From: Methylocystis sp. IM3 | Lineage (GTDB): Bacteria > Pseudomonadota > Alphaproteobacteria > Rhizobiales > Beijerinckiaceae | Direction of reading: 5' to 3' | Length of the DNA stretch: 64,000 nt | Assembly: GCF_038070105.1 (NCBI RefSeq) | Contig: NZ_JBBPBZ010000002.1 | Location: 1-64,000 of the forward strand | Part shown: in pieces, positions 28,440-41,017 of the stretch | Layout of the letters: every line of letters starts with the position of its first letter | How positions within the stretch are numbered: position 1 is the stretch's first letter | Translations under genes and position numbers: made by a program | Notes under the pieces: generated by a model | Databases searched by the model: none | The model's input: the letters and a program-made list of their open reading frames with translations, nothing else | What the model was told of the DNA's origin: nothing

Positions 28440-30489
28440 CTTCGCTCTCCCGCGTGGTGACGGTCTGCGCCGCGCGCGCGGCGCGAATGGCTCGCAATGC
28501 AAAGCCGAGAATGGCGAGGACCAGGACGATGTAGATCGCGCAGAGCGTCGCGTCGACATAGTCGTTGAAGATCACGCGGCGCATCTCCTCGAGCGTCTTG
28601 GCCGGCGCGAGCAGCTGGCCCTTGTCGAGCGCCGCGGCGAATTTGCGCGCATGCGCCAGAAAGCCGATGCGCGGATCCGCGTGGAAGATCTTCTCCAGTC
28701 CTGCCGTCATGGTGCAGATGTAGAGCCAGCTCGTCGGAACGATCGCGACAAAGGCGTAACGCTCCCGTTTCATGCGATAGAGCACCACGACGCAGAGCGT
28801 GAGCGCCATCGCCGCGAGCATCTGATTGGCGATGCCGAAGAGCGGCCACAACGTATTGATGCCGCCCAGCGGGTCGATGACGCCCTGATAAAGAAAATAG
28901 CCCCAGCCCGTGACCGCGACGCCCGTCGCGACGAGATTGGGGCCCCAGGCCTGCGTCTCCCTGAAGGCGGGGACGAAGGTCCCGATCAGATCCTGAATCA
29001 TGAAGCGCGCGACGCGCGTGCCGGCGTCGATGGTGGTGAGGATGAACAGCGCCTCGAAGAGAATGGCGAAGTGATACCAGAAGGACATGGCGGTCGAGCC
29101 GCCGATGACGGAAGACAGAATCTTCGCCATGCCGACGGCGAGCGTCGGCGCGCCCCCGGTGCGCGAGAGAATGGTCTTCTCGCCCACCTCCTGCGCGACG
29201 CCCGCGAGCGTTTCCGGCGCGACGGCGAAACCCCATGAGGAAATGGCCGCCGCCGCCGCCTCGGGCGTCGCGCCGATGACGGCGGGCGCGCTGTTCATGG
29301 CGAAATAGACGCCGGGCTCCAGCACGCTCGCCGCGATCAGCGCCATGATGGCGACGAAGCTCTCCATCAGCATGGCGCCGTAGCCGATGACGCGCGTCTG
29401 CGTCTCGTCGGCGATCATCTTGGGGGTCGTGCCGGAAGAAACCAGCGCATGGAAGCCCGAGACCGCGCCGCAGGCGATGGTGATGAAGAGGAAGGGAAAG
29501 ACGCTGCCCGCGAAGACCGGGCCGGTCCCGTCGATGAAGCGGCTCACCGCCGGCATCTGCAAATCGGGCCAGACGACGAAAATGCCGAGCGCGAGCGACA
29601 GGATCGTGCCGATCTTCAGGAAGGTCGAGAGATAATCTCGCGGCGCGAGCAAGAGCCACACGGGCAGAACCGACGCGACGAAGCCATAGGCGATCAGCAT
29701 GAAGGCGAGCGTCTCGCCCTTGTAGCTGAAGAGCGGCGCGAGCGCCGCGCTCTCCGCGACCGTGCGCCCGAAAGCGATGCTGGCGATGAGCAGCGCGAAG
29801 CCGATGACGGACATTTCGCCGATGCGGCCGGGGCGGATGTAACGCCCGTAAACGCCCATGAAGACGGCGATGGGCAGCGTGGCGAAGACGGTGAAGGCGC
29901 CCCAGGGACTGTCCGCGAGCGCCTTGACGACGACGAGCGCCAGCACCGCGAGCAGGATGATCATGATCGAGAGAATGCCGACCATGGCGATGACGCCGGG
30001 GATCTCTCCCATCTCCGTCTTGATGAGGTCGCCGAGCGAACGGCCGTCGCGGCGCGTCGAAATAAAGAGGACGAGAAAATCCTGAACGGCGCCGGCGAAA
30101 ATCACGCCGGTGAGAAGCCAGAGCGTGCCGGGCAGATAGCCCATCTGCGCCGCGAGCACGGGGCCGACGAGCGGGCCGGCGCCCGCGATCGCCGCGAAAT
30201 GATGGCCGAACAGCACCCACTTGTCCGTCGGCACGTAATCGAGCCCGTCATTGCGCCGATGCGCGGGCGTGCGGCGGCGCGCGTCGAGGCCGAGCACCCT
30301 GTCCGCGATGAAGCGCGAATAGAAGCGGTAGCCGATGGCGTAAACGCCGATCGCTGCGGTGACGAGCCACATGGCGTTGACCGGCTCGCCGCGCGCGTTC
30401 GCGAGCGTATAGAGCGCGTAAAGCGCGAGCAGGAAAACAAGCGCCCAGGGGGCGAGGGCAAGCGGATGCTTTCTGGCGTGATCGGACAT
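28411..30489 (-). CDS. cstA: Carbon starvation protein A (CstA family transporter)
   Basis: This 692-residue inner-membrane protein has about 16-18 helices. Signatures are VPTDKWVLFGHHFAAIAGAGPLVGPVLAAQMGYLPG and SGFHALVSSGTTPKMI, and the C-terminal domain runs on past the last helix. CstA and its relative BtsT import pyruvate or peptides under starvation. Upstream codons beyond ATG 30489 are in frame but lack family similarity. It is followed by ybdD. The 181 bases upstream include a palindromic repeat and the metH end. Confidence 0.93.
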   Translation of the reverse strand: MSDHARKHPLALAPWALVFLLALYALYTLANARGEPVNAMWLVTAAIGVYAIGYRFYSRFIADRVLGLDARRRTPAHRRNDGLDYVPTDKWVLFGHHFAAIAGAGPLVGPVLAAQMGYLPGTLWLLTGVIFAGAVQDFLVLFISTRRDGRSLGDLIKTEMGEIPGVIAMVGILSIMIILLAVLALVVVKALADSPWGAFTVFATLPIAVFMGVYGRYIRPGRIGEMSVIGFALLIASIAFGRTVAESAALAPLFSYKGETLAFMLIAYGFVASVLPVWLLLAPRDYLSTFLKIGTILSLALGIFVVWPDLQMPAVSRFIDGTGPVFAGSVFPFLFITIACGAVSGFHALVSSGTTPKMIADETQTRVIGYGAMLMESFVAIMALIAASVLEPGVYFAMNSAPAVIGATPEAAAAAISSWGFAVAPETLAGVAQEVGEKTILSRTGGAPTLAVGMAKILSSVIGGSTAMSFWYHFAILFEALFILTTIDAGTRVARFMIQDLIGTFVPAFRETQAWGPNLVATGVAVTGWGYFLYQGVIDPLGGINTLWPLFGIANQMLAAMALTLCVVVLYRMKRERYAFVAIVPTSWLYICTMTAGLEKIFHADPRIGFLAHARKFAAALDKGQLLAPAKTLEEMRRVIFNDYVDATLCAIYIVLVLAILGFALRAIRAARAAQTVTTRESEDELLQPAGA

Positions 30490-30621
30490 GTTCGGGCCTT
30501 GGGCGATTCCGCCCTCTCCCGCGCGTGGAGAAAGGGCAGGGTGAGCGGCGTTTGAAATGATGTTTTTACGCTTCAACTAAACGCTCGCGCCAAGGAGCGT
30601 CTACAATTTCCGCTTGCCTGT

Positions 30622-30656
30622 CCCCGTCATGGCCGGGCTCGGCCCGGCCATCCACG
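30622..30656. repeat. Intergenic palindromic repeat (GGCCGGG type)
   Basis: ATGGCCGGG (30629-30637) and CCCGGCCAT (30643-30651) form a near-perfect palindrome flanked by CCCCGTC and CCACGC. The same core occurs at 22741-22765. Such dispersed palindromes are common between genes of Hyphomicrobiales. Confidence 0.6.
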
Positions 30657-30670
30657 CAACCGCGAGAGGC

Positions 30671-34389
<3,719 letters not shown>

Positions 34390-34393
<4 letters not shown>

Positions 34394-35289
34394 GCGTTTA
34401 CTTTCTCGCGAACGGGACGGACGCCGAGGAGATGGCAGATCGCGAAGACCATATCGGCGCGATTGTTGGTGTAGAAATGGAATTCGTCGACCCCGGCGCG
34501 GGCGAGGCCCATCACCTGCTCGACGGCGGTGGTGGCTGCGACGAGCGCGCGGGTCTCGGGGTCGTCGTCGAGGCCCTCGAAGCGCTCGGCGACCCAGCGC
34601 GGAACGCTCGCGCCGGCCTTCGCCGCGAAACTGGCCACCTGGCGAAAATTGCGGATGGGCATGATGCCGGGAACGATCGGGATTTTTATGCCCCGCGCGC
34701 GGGCCTTGTCGAGGAAGCGGAAGTAGATGTCGTTGTCGAAGAAGAACTGCGTGATGGCGCGCGTCGCGCCGGCGTCGATCTTCGCCTCCAGCGCGTCGAG
34801 GTCCTGCTCGATCGAGGCGCTTTCGGGGTGGCCCTCCGGATAGGTGGAGACGGAAATCTCGAAGTCATGCAGGCGCCGGATGCCGCGCACGAGATCGGAG
34901 GAGCTGGCGTAGCCCTCGGGATTGGGTTCGAATTTCGTGCCGACGCCCGTCGGCGGATCGCCGCGCAGCGCAACGATGTGGCGCACGCCCGCCGCCCAAT
35001 ATTCCCGCAGGATGTCTTCGATCTCGGCTGCGGAGGAAGAGACGCAGGTCAGATGGGCGGCCGGCTTCATCGCCGTTTCGCGGGCGATGCGCTCGACGAT
35101 GGCGTGGGTGCGCTCGCGCGTCGAGCCGCCCGCCCCATAGGTGACGGAGACGAAATGGGGCTTCAGCGCCTCGAGGCGCTTGACCGACTCCCAGAGCTGT
35201 TTCTCCATTTCCGCGCTTTTCGGCGGAAAGAACTCATAGGATATCTTGAAACGCTTGCCGGCGGCGGTGGGGTGGAGCGCGTTGAACAT
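34390..35289 (-). CDS. metF: 5,10-methylenetetrahydrofolate reductase MetF
   Basis: MetF (299 aa) is the FAD enzyme that makes 5-methyl-THF for MetH. Seen: [13 protein letters not shown] at the N terminus (catalytic Glu region), [35 protein letters not shown] and [18 protein letters not shown]. The gene overlaps both neighbours by one to four bases, so sahR, metF and metH are co-translated. Confidence 0.97.
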
Positions 35290-36299
35290 CAGGCAATCTC
35301 ATAGGAAGACGCGGGAATCTTGTCGGCGATGATGCGCGGGTCGCGGGCGAGCCAGAGGGAAACGGTGAGCTTGGCCCCTTCCCGGACGTCCGGCGCGAGT
35401 TCGCGGTGCAGGACCGTCTCCAGCCCCGCCTGGGCGAGAAGCCCGGCGATCTCCTCTTTCGAAAAGCCAAGACGGCGATGGGCGTGCTTGTCGCGCAGCG
35501 CCTCTTCCTGATGGGGCGCGAAATCCACGACGAGAAGTCGGCCGCCCGGCGCCAGCGCGCGCGCCGCCTCGCGCAGGGCGCGGGCGGGGTCGTCGAGATA
35601 ATGCAGCACCTGATGCATGATGGCGAGATCGACGGAGTTGCGCTCGACGGGCGGCGCGTACATGTCGCCCTGCCGCAGCTCGATGTTGCGCAGCCCCGTC
35701 TCCTCCATCCGCCCGCGCGCCACGGCGAGCATGGCGGTGGAAAGATCGACGCCGATGGCGCGCTCGGCGCGCGGCGCGAAGAGCTCCAGCATGCGTCCGG
35801 CGCCCGTACCGAGATCGAGCACGCAGCGCAGAGGCTTGTCGCCGACGGCCTCGCGCATCGCCGCTTCGACGAGCGCCTCGGGCGCGTGCAGGGACCGGAT
35901 GTCGTCCCACTCGGCGGCGTGGGCGGCGAAATAGCGGGCGGCGTTTTCGGCGCGGGCGTGGCGAATGTCGGCGAGCCGGGCCTGATCCTCCGCGAGCACG
36001 GGGTCGCGCGGATCGAGCCAGGCGGAAAGATTGCGGGCCAGCGCCCCGGCGTCGCCGCCGGGCGCGAGGCGGAAGAAGGCCCAGGCCCCTTCGCGCCGCC
36101 GTTCGACGAGCCCGGCTTCGACCAGAAGCTTGAGATGCCGCGAGACGCGCGGCTGCGACTGGCCGAGAATGGCGACCACTTCGGTGACCGTCAGTTCGGA
36201 CTGCGCCAGAAGCGCGAGAAGACGCAGCCGCGTCTCTTCGGCGGCGGCGTTGAGCGCCGCGAGCGCTGGCTCCAGTCTGAGGCGATGCGGGGCGGTCAT
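35289..36299 (-). CDS. sahR: SahR-type ArsR regulator fused to SAM-dependent methyltransferase domain
   Basis: This 336-residue protein has an N-terminal ArsR-type winged helix (EETRLRLLALLAQSELTVTEVVAILGQSQPRVSRHLKLL) and a C-terminal class I methyltransferase fold (VLDLGTGAGRMLELFA, HQVLHYLDDPARALREAARALAPGGRLLVVDF). This fusion defines SahR, an S-adenosylhomocysteine-responsive repressor of methionine-cycle genes in proteobacteria. It leads the operon with metF and metH. An ATATAAAGATATCT-type palindrome 15-35 bases upstream is a likely autoregulatory operator. Binding of SAH rather than true methyl transfer is the expected role. Confidence 0.88.
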   Translation of the reverse strand: MTAPHRLRLEPALAALNAAAEETRLRLLALLAQSELTVTEVVAILGQSQPRVSRHLKLLVEAGLVERRREGAWAFFRLAPGGDAGALARNLSAWLDPRDPVLAEDQARLADIRHARAENAARYFAAHAAEWDDIRSLHAPEALVEAAMREAVGDKPLRCVLDLGTGAGRMLELFAPRAERAIGVDLSTAMLAVARGRMEETGLRNIELRQGDMYAPPVERNSVDLAIMHQVLHYLDDPARALREAARALAPGGRLLVVDFAPHQEEALRDKHAHRRLGFSKEEIAGLLAQAGLETVLHRELAPDVREGAKLTVSLWLARDPRIIADKIPASSYEIA

Positions 36300-36313
36300 G
36301 GGCTTCTCGGTCA

Positions 36314-36334
36314 AGATATAAAGATATCTATATG
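36314..36334. promoter_or_regulatory. Putative SahR operator
   Basis: The palindrome ATAaAGATATCTaTAT (centre AGATATCT, 36321-36328) is the only strongly AT-rich symmetric element in front of the sahR-metF-metH operon. It resembles ArsR-family operators and the AT-rich SahR motif, and lies about 15 bases before the start codon, suited to repression. Confidence 0.6.
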
Positions 36335-36592
36335 CGTTGATCGAGAGGGAGGCAAGCGCCGCCGGGACGAGAAACGGCGTTCTGGAAACCGGAGCAATTA
36401 GTGGCTTGACGGGAATTGGAAGCGGGCGCATCCTCCTCTCATCGCACCCGTCTCCAGCACATGGCGAGGCGGGACCCCTCGGGCGGGACCTCGAGGCGAG
36501 CGCGATCAGGAAGCGCCGACGAACTCCCCTGTCGTCGGCGAAGCCGTCGGAAGCAAGGTTGAGAGGAGCATGACGCCACCGGGTCAGATTGC

Positions 36593-36796
36593 GTGACCGG
36601 CGTGTCGTTCCGGTCACATCGGGAAGTCAGGCTCAGCGCTGCCTGACGACTACCGAACCCTCCAGAGAGCTGCAACTTAACCAGGGTAGCCCGCCGCGAA
36701 GGCCAAGCAGCGGGCAGGCCCGACGTAGAGACTGGACCACCCAGACCGCTTCTCAAGGAAGCTTCGGCCCCGTGCGCTTCTAGCGACGGGGCCTTT
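36593..36796 (+). ncRNA. Structured non-coding RNA of unidentified family
   Basis: About 200 bases with no coding potential contain a series of hairpins ending in a terminator. Stems are GTGACCGG/CCGGTCAC (36593-36617), GTCAGGC/GCCTGAC (36626-36647), CTACC/GGTAG around a large loop (about 36650-36690), GCCCGC/GCGGGC (about 36688-36715), GCTTC/GAAGC near 36750 and the terminal hairpin 36766-36793. A weak TTGACG/CATCCT promoter candidate lies at 36406-36434. I could not match it to 6S, tmRNA, RNase P, SRP RNA or any riboswitch. The interval 36335-36592 shows nothing else. Confidence 0.55.
36766..36796 (+). terminator. Rho-independent terminator of the structured RNA
   Basis: GGCCCCGT (36766-36773) pairs with ACGGGGCC (36786-36793), extended by an inner CGC/GCG, and is followed by TTT. 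It points in the plus direction, away from the sahR operon, which is why I propose an independent plus-strand transcript. Confidence 0.7.
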
Positions 36797-36892
36797 GGTC
36801 GTCGAGACGCGCCGTCTGCGCGCCACCCCCCAATATGATCCATCGCGAGACGGGCTTTTCCCTCCCCCTTCGGATTGGTCAGGCTTCGCGAC

Positions 36893-36930
36893 AAAAAAAA
36901 ACCCTCCGGTCCGGGACCGGAGGGGGTTTT
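36893..36930 (-). terminator. Bidirectional terminator after the CoA-transferase gene
   Basis: A strong stem (CCCTCCGGTCC / GGACCGGAGGG) has a run of nine T residues on the minus strand after the hairpin and TTTTAT on the plus side. It lies 18 bases past the CoA-transferase stop. Confidence 0.9.
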
Positions 36931-36947
36931 ATCGCTGGTCCGGTCCT

Positions 36948-38909
36948 TTACGCCGGGGCCTTCTCTTCCTCGCTGGCGACGACCTGAAGGAAGGTCTCGG
37001 CCGCCTCGCGGCGCTCGAAGACATGCGGCTGCAGGCCGCGCTTGGCCATGGCCTCCTTCATCTTCATGCGGGCGAAGGCGCTCGTCGCGTAGCGCGTCGT
37101 CGTCAGATAATAATGCTGGCTCAGATATTCGATCATCTCGGCGTAATCATCATAGAGCGCCTCGTTGATCCGCGCGCCGTCGTGGTTGACGACGGAATTG
37201 ACGCGCTTGCCGACCTTCTGACACGCCGCGACCAGCGCATTGCGCATCTCGTCGATGTCCTTCTTGGTGCGCGCGTTCCAGCCCTCGAGATTGAGGAAGA
37301 GGATGTTGCGCGCCGGATCATAGCTGATGCGCTGATCGAGATTGAGATTGAGCAGATCGTTGATCAGCCCCATCGGCTCGTCGATGAAGATGCGCCGGTC
37401 CATCAAATCCGGCTCATTGATGATCGGCTTGAAGTCCATGAAGGGCAGAATGTGCTTTTCGATGTCTATGCCCGGCGCGATCTCGACGAGCTCCAGCCCC
37501 TTGTCGGCGAGTTTGAACACGCAACGCTCGGTCACGTAATAGACCGGCTGCCGGCGCTTCTGGGCGAACTTGCCCGAGAAGGTGATCTGCTCGACGGAAT
37601 TAAGAAACTTCTTGTTGCGGCCTTCCTGAAGGATGTTGACCTTGCCGTCGGCGATCTCGACGCGCAGGCCGCCATTGGTGAAGGTGCCGGCGAAGACGAC
37701 GAGCCGCGCATTCTGGCTGATGTTGATGAAGCCGCCGCAGCCGTTCAGGCGCCCGCCGAATTTCGACGTGTTGACATTGCCCTGCAGGTCGCATTCGGCC
37801 ATGCCGAGGCAGGTCATGTCGAGACCGCCGCCGTCGTAGAAATCGAACTGCTGGTTCTGCTGGATGATGCTGTCGGCGTTCATCGCCGCGCCGAAGCTCG
37901 ACCCGGACGCCAGCACGCCGCCGATGGCGCCGGCCTCGGTGGTCAGGGTGATGTAGGGGGTGAGCTTTTCCTCATTGGCGACGGCGGCGATGCCCTCCGG
38001 CGCGCCGACGCCGAGATTGACGACGCCATTCGGCGGCAGCTCGAAGGCGGCGCGGCGGGCGATCACCTTGCGCTCGTCGAGCGGCATCTTGGCGAGCTTC
38101 TCGACCGGGACGCGCACTTCGCCGGCGAGCGCGGCATTGTACATGACGCCGTAGTTCATGCGGTGCATTTCGGGCTGATCGGCGACGACGACGGCCGAGA
38201 CCAGAATGCCCGGCACATGAACGTCCTTCGGCTTGATCGACCCCTGCTCGACGATGCGCTCCACCTGGGCGATGACGAGGCCGCCATTGTTGTGGGCGGC
38301 CATGGCCTGGGCGAGATTGTCGAGAACGAGCGCCTCTTTCTCCATGCTGATGTTGCCGGAGGGATCGGCCGAGGTGCCGCGGATGAAGGCGACGTCGATC
38401 TTGGTGGCGATATAGAAGAGCCACTCCTCGCCCTGGATGTTGTGATATTTGACGATGTCCTCGGTCGTGACCTCATTGACCTTGCCGCCGCCGAAGCGCG
38501 GATCGACGTAGGTGTAGAGGCCGACCTTGGAGAAGAGCCCCGGTTGGCCGGCGGCGCAGGCGCGGTAGAGCTGGGAAATGACGCCCTGCGGCAGGTTGTA
38601 GCCCAGAATCTTGTTTTCCTGGGCGGCCTGCGCGACCTTCGGCATGCGGCCGAAATTAGCGGCGATCACGCGCTTCAGCAGCCCCTCGTGATGGAAGCGG
38701 CCGGTGCCCAGGCCCTTGGAGTCGCCCGCGCCGGCGGTCATGATGAGGGTGAGGTCGCGCGGATGCTGCGACTCGACGAAACGCTTCTCGAGGGCGGCGT
38801 GCAGCGCCTCGGGGATACAGCTCTGGACGAAGCCCGTGGTGGTGACGACGTCGTTGTCGCGGATGAGCGCAATCGCCTCGTCGGCGCTGATGACCTTGTT
38901 GTTCGCCAT
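36948..38909 (-). CDS. Family I CoA-transferase (YdiF/propionate CoA-transferase-like) with C-terminal extension
   Basis: This 653-residue protein carries fused alpha and beta CoA-transferase domains. The N-terminal part includes DNDVVTTTGFVQSCIPEAL, LTLIMTAGAGDSKGLG and the second domain NLGVGAPEGIAAVANEE. The catalytic Glu is expected at 325 in TTEAGAIGG. YdiF-like enzymes are about 530 residues; here about 110 extra residues follow (from ISYDPARNILFLNLEGW to ETFLQVV). Start 38909 has an AGAAGGAC Shine-Dalgarno. It probably moves CoA between acetyl- or acetoacetyl-CoA and short-chain acids, possibly in PHB metabolism; specificity is unknown. Confidence 0.88.
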   Translation of the reverse strand: MANNKVISADEAIALIRDNDVVTTTGFVQSCIPEALHAALEKRFVESQHPRDLTLIMTAGAGDSKGLGTGRFHHEGLLKRVIAANFGRMPKVAQAAQENKILGYNLPQGVISQLYRACAAGQPGLFSKVGLYTYVDPRFGGGKVNEVTTEDIVKYHNIQGEEWLFYIATKIDVAFIRGTSADPSGNISMEKEALVLDNLAQAMAAHNNGGLVIAQVERIVEQGSIKPKDVHVPGILVSAVVVADQPEMHRMNYGVMYNAALAGEVRVPVEKLAKMPLDERKVIARRAAFELPPNGVVNLGVGAPEGIAAVANEEKLTPYITLTTEAGAIGGVLASGSSFGAAMNADSIIQQNQQFDFYDGGGLDMTCLGMAECDLQGNVNTSKFGGRLNGCGGFINISQNARLVVFAGTFTNGGLRVEIADGKVNILQEGRNKKFLNSVEQITFSGKFAQKRRQPVYYVTERCVFKLADKGLELVEIAPGIDIEKHILPFMDFKPIINEPDLMDRRIFIDEPMGLINDLLNLNLDQRISYDPARNILFLNLEGWNARTKKDIDEMRNALVAACQKVGKRVNSVVNHDGARINEALYDDYAEMIEYLSQHYYLTTTRYATSAFARMKMKEAMAKRGLQPHVFERREAAETFLQVVASEEEKAPA

Positions 38910-39053
38910 GTCCTTCTGGGTTCCCCTCGAATCCGCTCTTGATTGCGCGGGCGCCCATTCGCGCCGCCGCCCGGCGGTTCCTGTGCTCAAATGACGGGCG
39001 CGAGCCTAGAGACCGCGTACACAAAGCGCAATAGCGACGATGCCGCAGGAAGG

Positions 39054-39434
39054 CTAGTCGCCGCGATAGACGCAGCCCTCGAAGCAGCTGTCCCGGAAAA
39101 TCCCGACTTCGGAGAGGCCCGGCGCGTCGGGCGCAAGCTCCCGCCAGACATAGAGGCAGAGGTTCTCGAGCGTCGGCTTGCCGAGCCCGTCCAGATCGTT
39201 GAGGAAGGAATGGTCGAGCTTTTCCCGCAGAACCGCGAGGCGGCGGCCGAGCTTGCCGAGGTCGATCACCCACTGCTCCTCGGGGTGGCGCTCGCCGCGC
39301 AGGCTCACGCGCACGCGGAAGGAATGGCCGTGCAGGTTGCGGTATTTGCCGCCGTCCTTGGCTTCCGGATCGTAAAGGGCGTGCGCCGCCTCGAAATAGA
39401 ACTCGCGGTAGACTTCGAACGTCGCCACCTTCAC
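39054..39434 (-). CDS. queD: QueD-like 6-carboxytetrahydropterin synthase family protein
   Basis: This 126-residue PTPS-fold protein has zinc-ligand histidines in EAAHAL and LHGHSF, the catalytic-dyad segment KLDHSF and a C-terminal SCFEGC with the pterin-anchoring Glu. The family's catalytic cysteine (CxxxHGH) is replaced by Tyr31 (YRNLHGH). GTG 39434 overlaps the queE stop, so the genes are coupled. QueD makes 6-carboxytetrahydropterin, the QueE substrate, in queuosine precursor synthesis. With the Cys missing, activity on the standard substrate is uncertain. queC and queF are not in the window. Confidence 0.88.
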   Translation of the reverse strand: MKVATFEVYREFYFEAAHALYDPEAKDGGKYRNLHGHSFRVRVSLRGERHPEEQWVIDLGKLGRRLAVLREKLDHSFLNDLDGLGKPTLENLCLYVWRELAPDAPGLSEVGIFRDSCFEGCVYRGD

Positions 39435-40063
39435 TTCACCCCGATCATCTTGTGGGTTTGCAGCGACAGGCGCCAGCGCGGATGCGCGAGGCAATAGTCG
39501 ACCGCGGCCCTCGTATTGCGCAGAATCTCCGGGCCGTCCATGGGCTGGAGCAGGAAATGGCCAAAGTCCAGCCCCTCGTAGAGCGACGGGTCGGCGCCCG
39601 CCTGCGGATAGACGAGCTTGAGCTCGTCGCCGCGGGTCTGCCTGAGCGGCGCTCCGGCCTTCGGCGAGACGCAGATCCAGTCGAGGCCGGGCAGGGCCTC
39701 GATCGAGCCATTGGTCTCGACGGCGATCTCGAACCCTTCGCGATGCAGGGCGTCGATCAAGGGTGCGTCGATCTGAAGCATGGGCTCGCCCCCGGTCAGG
39801 ACGGCGAAGCGCCCCTCCCGCTCCGGCCCCCAGAGCGCGGCGAGACGCCTCGCCAGCGTTTCGGCGTCGGCGAATTTGCCGCCCGCTTCGCCGTCGGTCC
39901 CGATGAAATCCGTGTCGCAGAAGCGGCAGGTCGCGTCGGCGCGGTCGTCTTCGCGCCCGCTCCAGAGGTTGCAGCCGGCGAAACGGCAGAAGACCGCGGC
40001 GCGGCCGGCGTGCCGGCCCTCGCCCTGTAGCGTCTTGAAGGCTTCCTTGACTGAATAGGCCAT
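39431..40063 (-). CDS. queE: 7-carboxy-7-deazaguanine synthase QueE
   Basis: QueE (210 aa) is the radical SAM enzyme that contracts 6-carboxytetrahydropterin to 7-carboxy-7-deazaguanine. It starts AYSVKEAFKTLQGEG and has the unusual CX14CX2C cluster motif (CNLWSG ... CRFC) characteristic of one QueE class, then VLTGGEPMLQID and VETNGS. ATG 40063 fits family length. It precedes queD with overlapping stop/start, a compact queE-queD pair. Confidence 0.95.
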   Translation of the reverse strand: MAYSVKEAFKTLQGEGRHAGRAAVFCRFAGCNLWSGREDDRADATCRFCDTDFIGTDGEAGGKFADAETLARRLAALWGPEREGRFAVLTGGEPMLQIDAPLIDALHREGFEIAVETNGSIEALPGLDWICVSPKAGAPLRQTRGDELKLVYPQAGADPSLYEGLDFGHFLLQPMDGPEILRNTRAAVDYCLAHPRWRLSLQTHKMIGVK

Positions 40064-40177
40064 GGCTCCGGCCCCGCCGCGCGATCCTGTGCGCGCGGCC
40101 GCTCTATCGTTTCGCAGGCCGAAGGTCCAGCGCAAGCCCGAAGTCCGCCGCCTGCGCCCGCCCCCGTTTGCCGCTTC

Positions 40178-40555
40178 TCACCCGTTCTTGGGCAATTCCT
40201 CGTCCTTGCCGTCGGGGTCGCCCTTGGGCTGGGGGCGCGGGTCGAGACTGCGGATATAGGAAACGATGTCCTCAATTTCCTTCCGGGACAGGTGCATGTC
40301 CGGCATCGGCGGATGCGGGTCCATGAGGAAATTGCCGAGCTGCTTCCTGTCCGTGCGCCGTTTGGCGACATCGAAGAAGGAGGGCGCGTCGGCGTTGGCC
40401 GAGCTCTGGTCCTTCGAGACGACGTGGCAGCTCGCGCACCAGCGCTTGGCGATCGCCGCGCCTTTTTGCGCGTCCCCGGCTGCCGCCGGAACGGCGATGA
40501 GCGCCGCGGCGCCGGCGAGGCCGAGAAGGATCGAGGCGCGTGAAACAGAAGCCAT
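40178..40555 (-). CDS. Small class I c-type cytochrome
   Basis: This 125-residue protein has a signal peptide (SILLGLAGAAALIAVPAAAG), the heme c motif WCASCHV and a distal methionine in PPMPDMHLS. The C-terminal helix IEDIVSYIRSL is typical of class I cytochromes. ATG 40555 has AAAGGAC seven bases upstream. It is probably a soluble periplasmic electron carrier. A c-type acceptor for the XoxF dehydrogenase is one possibility, but nothing in the context proves it. Confidence 0.88.
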   Translation of the reverse strand: MASVSRASILLGLAGAAALIAVPAAAGDAQKGAAIAKRWCASCHVVSKDQSSANADAPSFFDVAKRRTDRKQLGNFLMDPHPPMPDMHLSRKEIEDIVSYIRSLDPRPQPKGDPDGKDEELPKNG

Positions 40556-41017
40556 TCGTTTTGTCCTTTTTGGCGCCATGGCGGCCGCCGCGATTCGCCG
40601 CCCGGCGAGGCGCGATGTAAGCACAATTGGAGGGCTGGCGGAACGCTGACGCGCCTGCCGCCACGCACGCCCGTTCACAAGCGCCTTGCGCCGGACCTTC
40701 CGGATCGTCTTCGCAGGCGCGAAACACGAAGCCGGATCGCCGCTAGTGCAATTTTGCAACAGTTATTGTGCTCTTGTTGCAACACCGCAGGAACATAAGC
40801 GGCAGGCGGGTTCCCGCCGGGCCAGAAGCCCCTTTTCAGCCATAAAAGCTACGATAAGGTCCCCTGGTCACTTGCTCATCCAAGGTGCGGGAAGACAGCC
40901 CGGCGGCCGGTCGCCGCAGGGGACGGGCGTCTGTTTCTCCAGACCCTCTGGATGTGGGGCGAAGCGGTTTTATTTTGCGTTGGGGGTCGCCTGTTTTCCA
41001 GGCGCCGGGGGTTCGGG
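40556..41017. other. Intergenic region with TTGCAAC repeats
   Basis: This 460-base gap separates the divergent cytochrome and ExoR-like genes. I see no credible gene. It has a local AT-rich stretch (40744-40785) with TTGCAAC at 40754-40760 and 40777-40783 and a partial copy TGCAA at 40747. GCAACA and TGTTGC also form an inverted repeat, so this is a likely regulatory or promoter region. Similar TGCAAC clusters occur at 46893-46934. Confidence 0.5.

Noticed and set aside
36300..36593. Cobalamin, SAM or SAH riboswitch in front of the sahR-metF-metH operon
   Set aside because: I found no B12 box, no SAM-II or SAH consensus on the minus strand. The structured element points the other way, and the SahR operator explains regulation.
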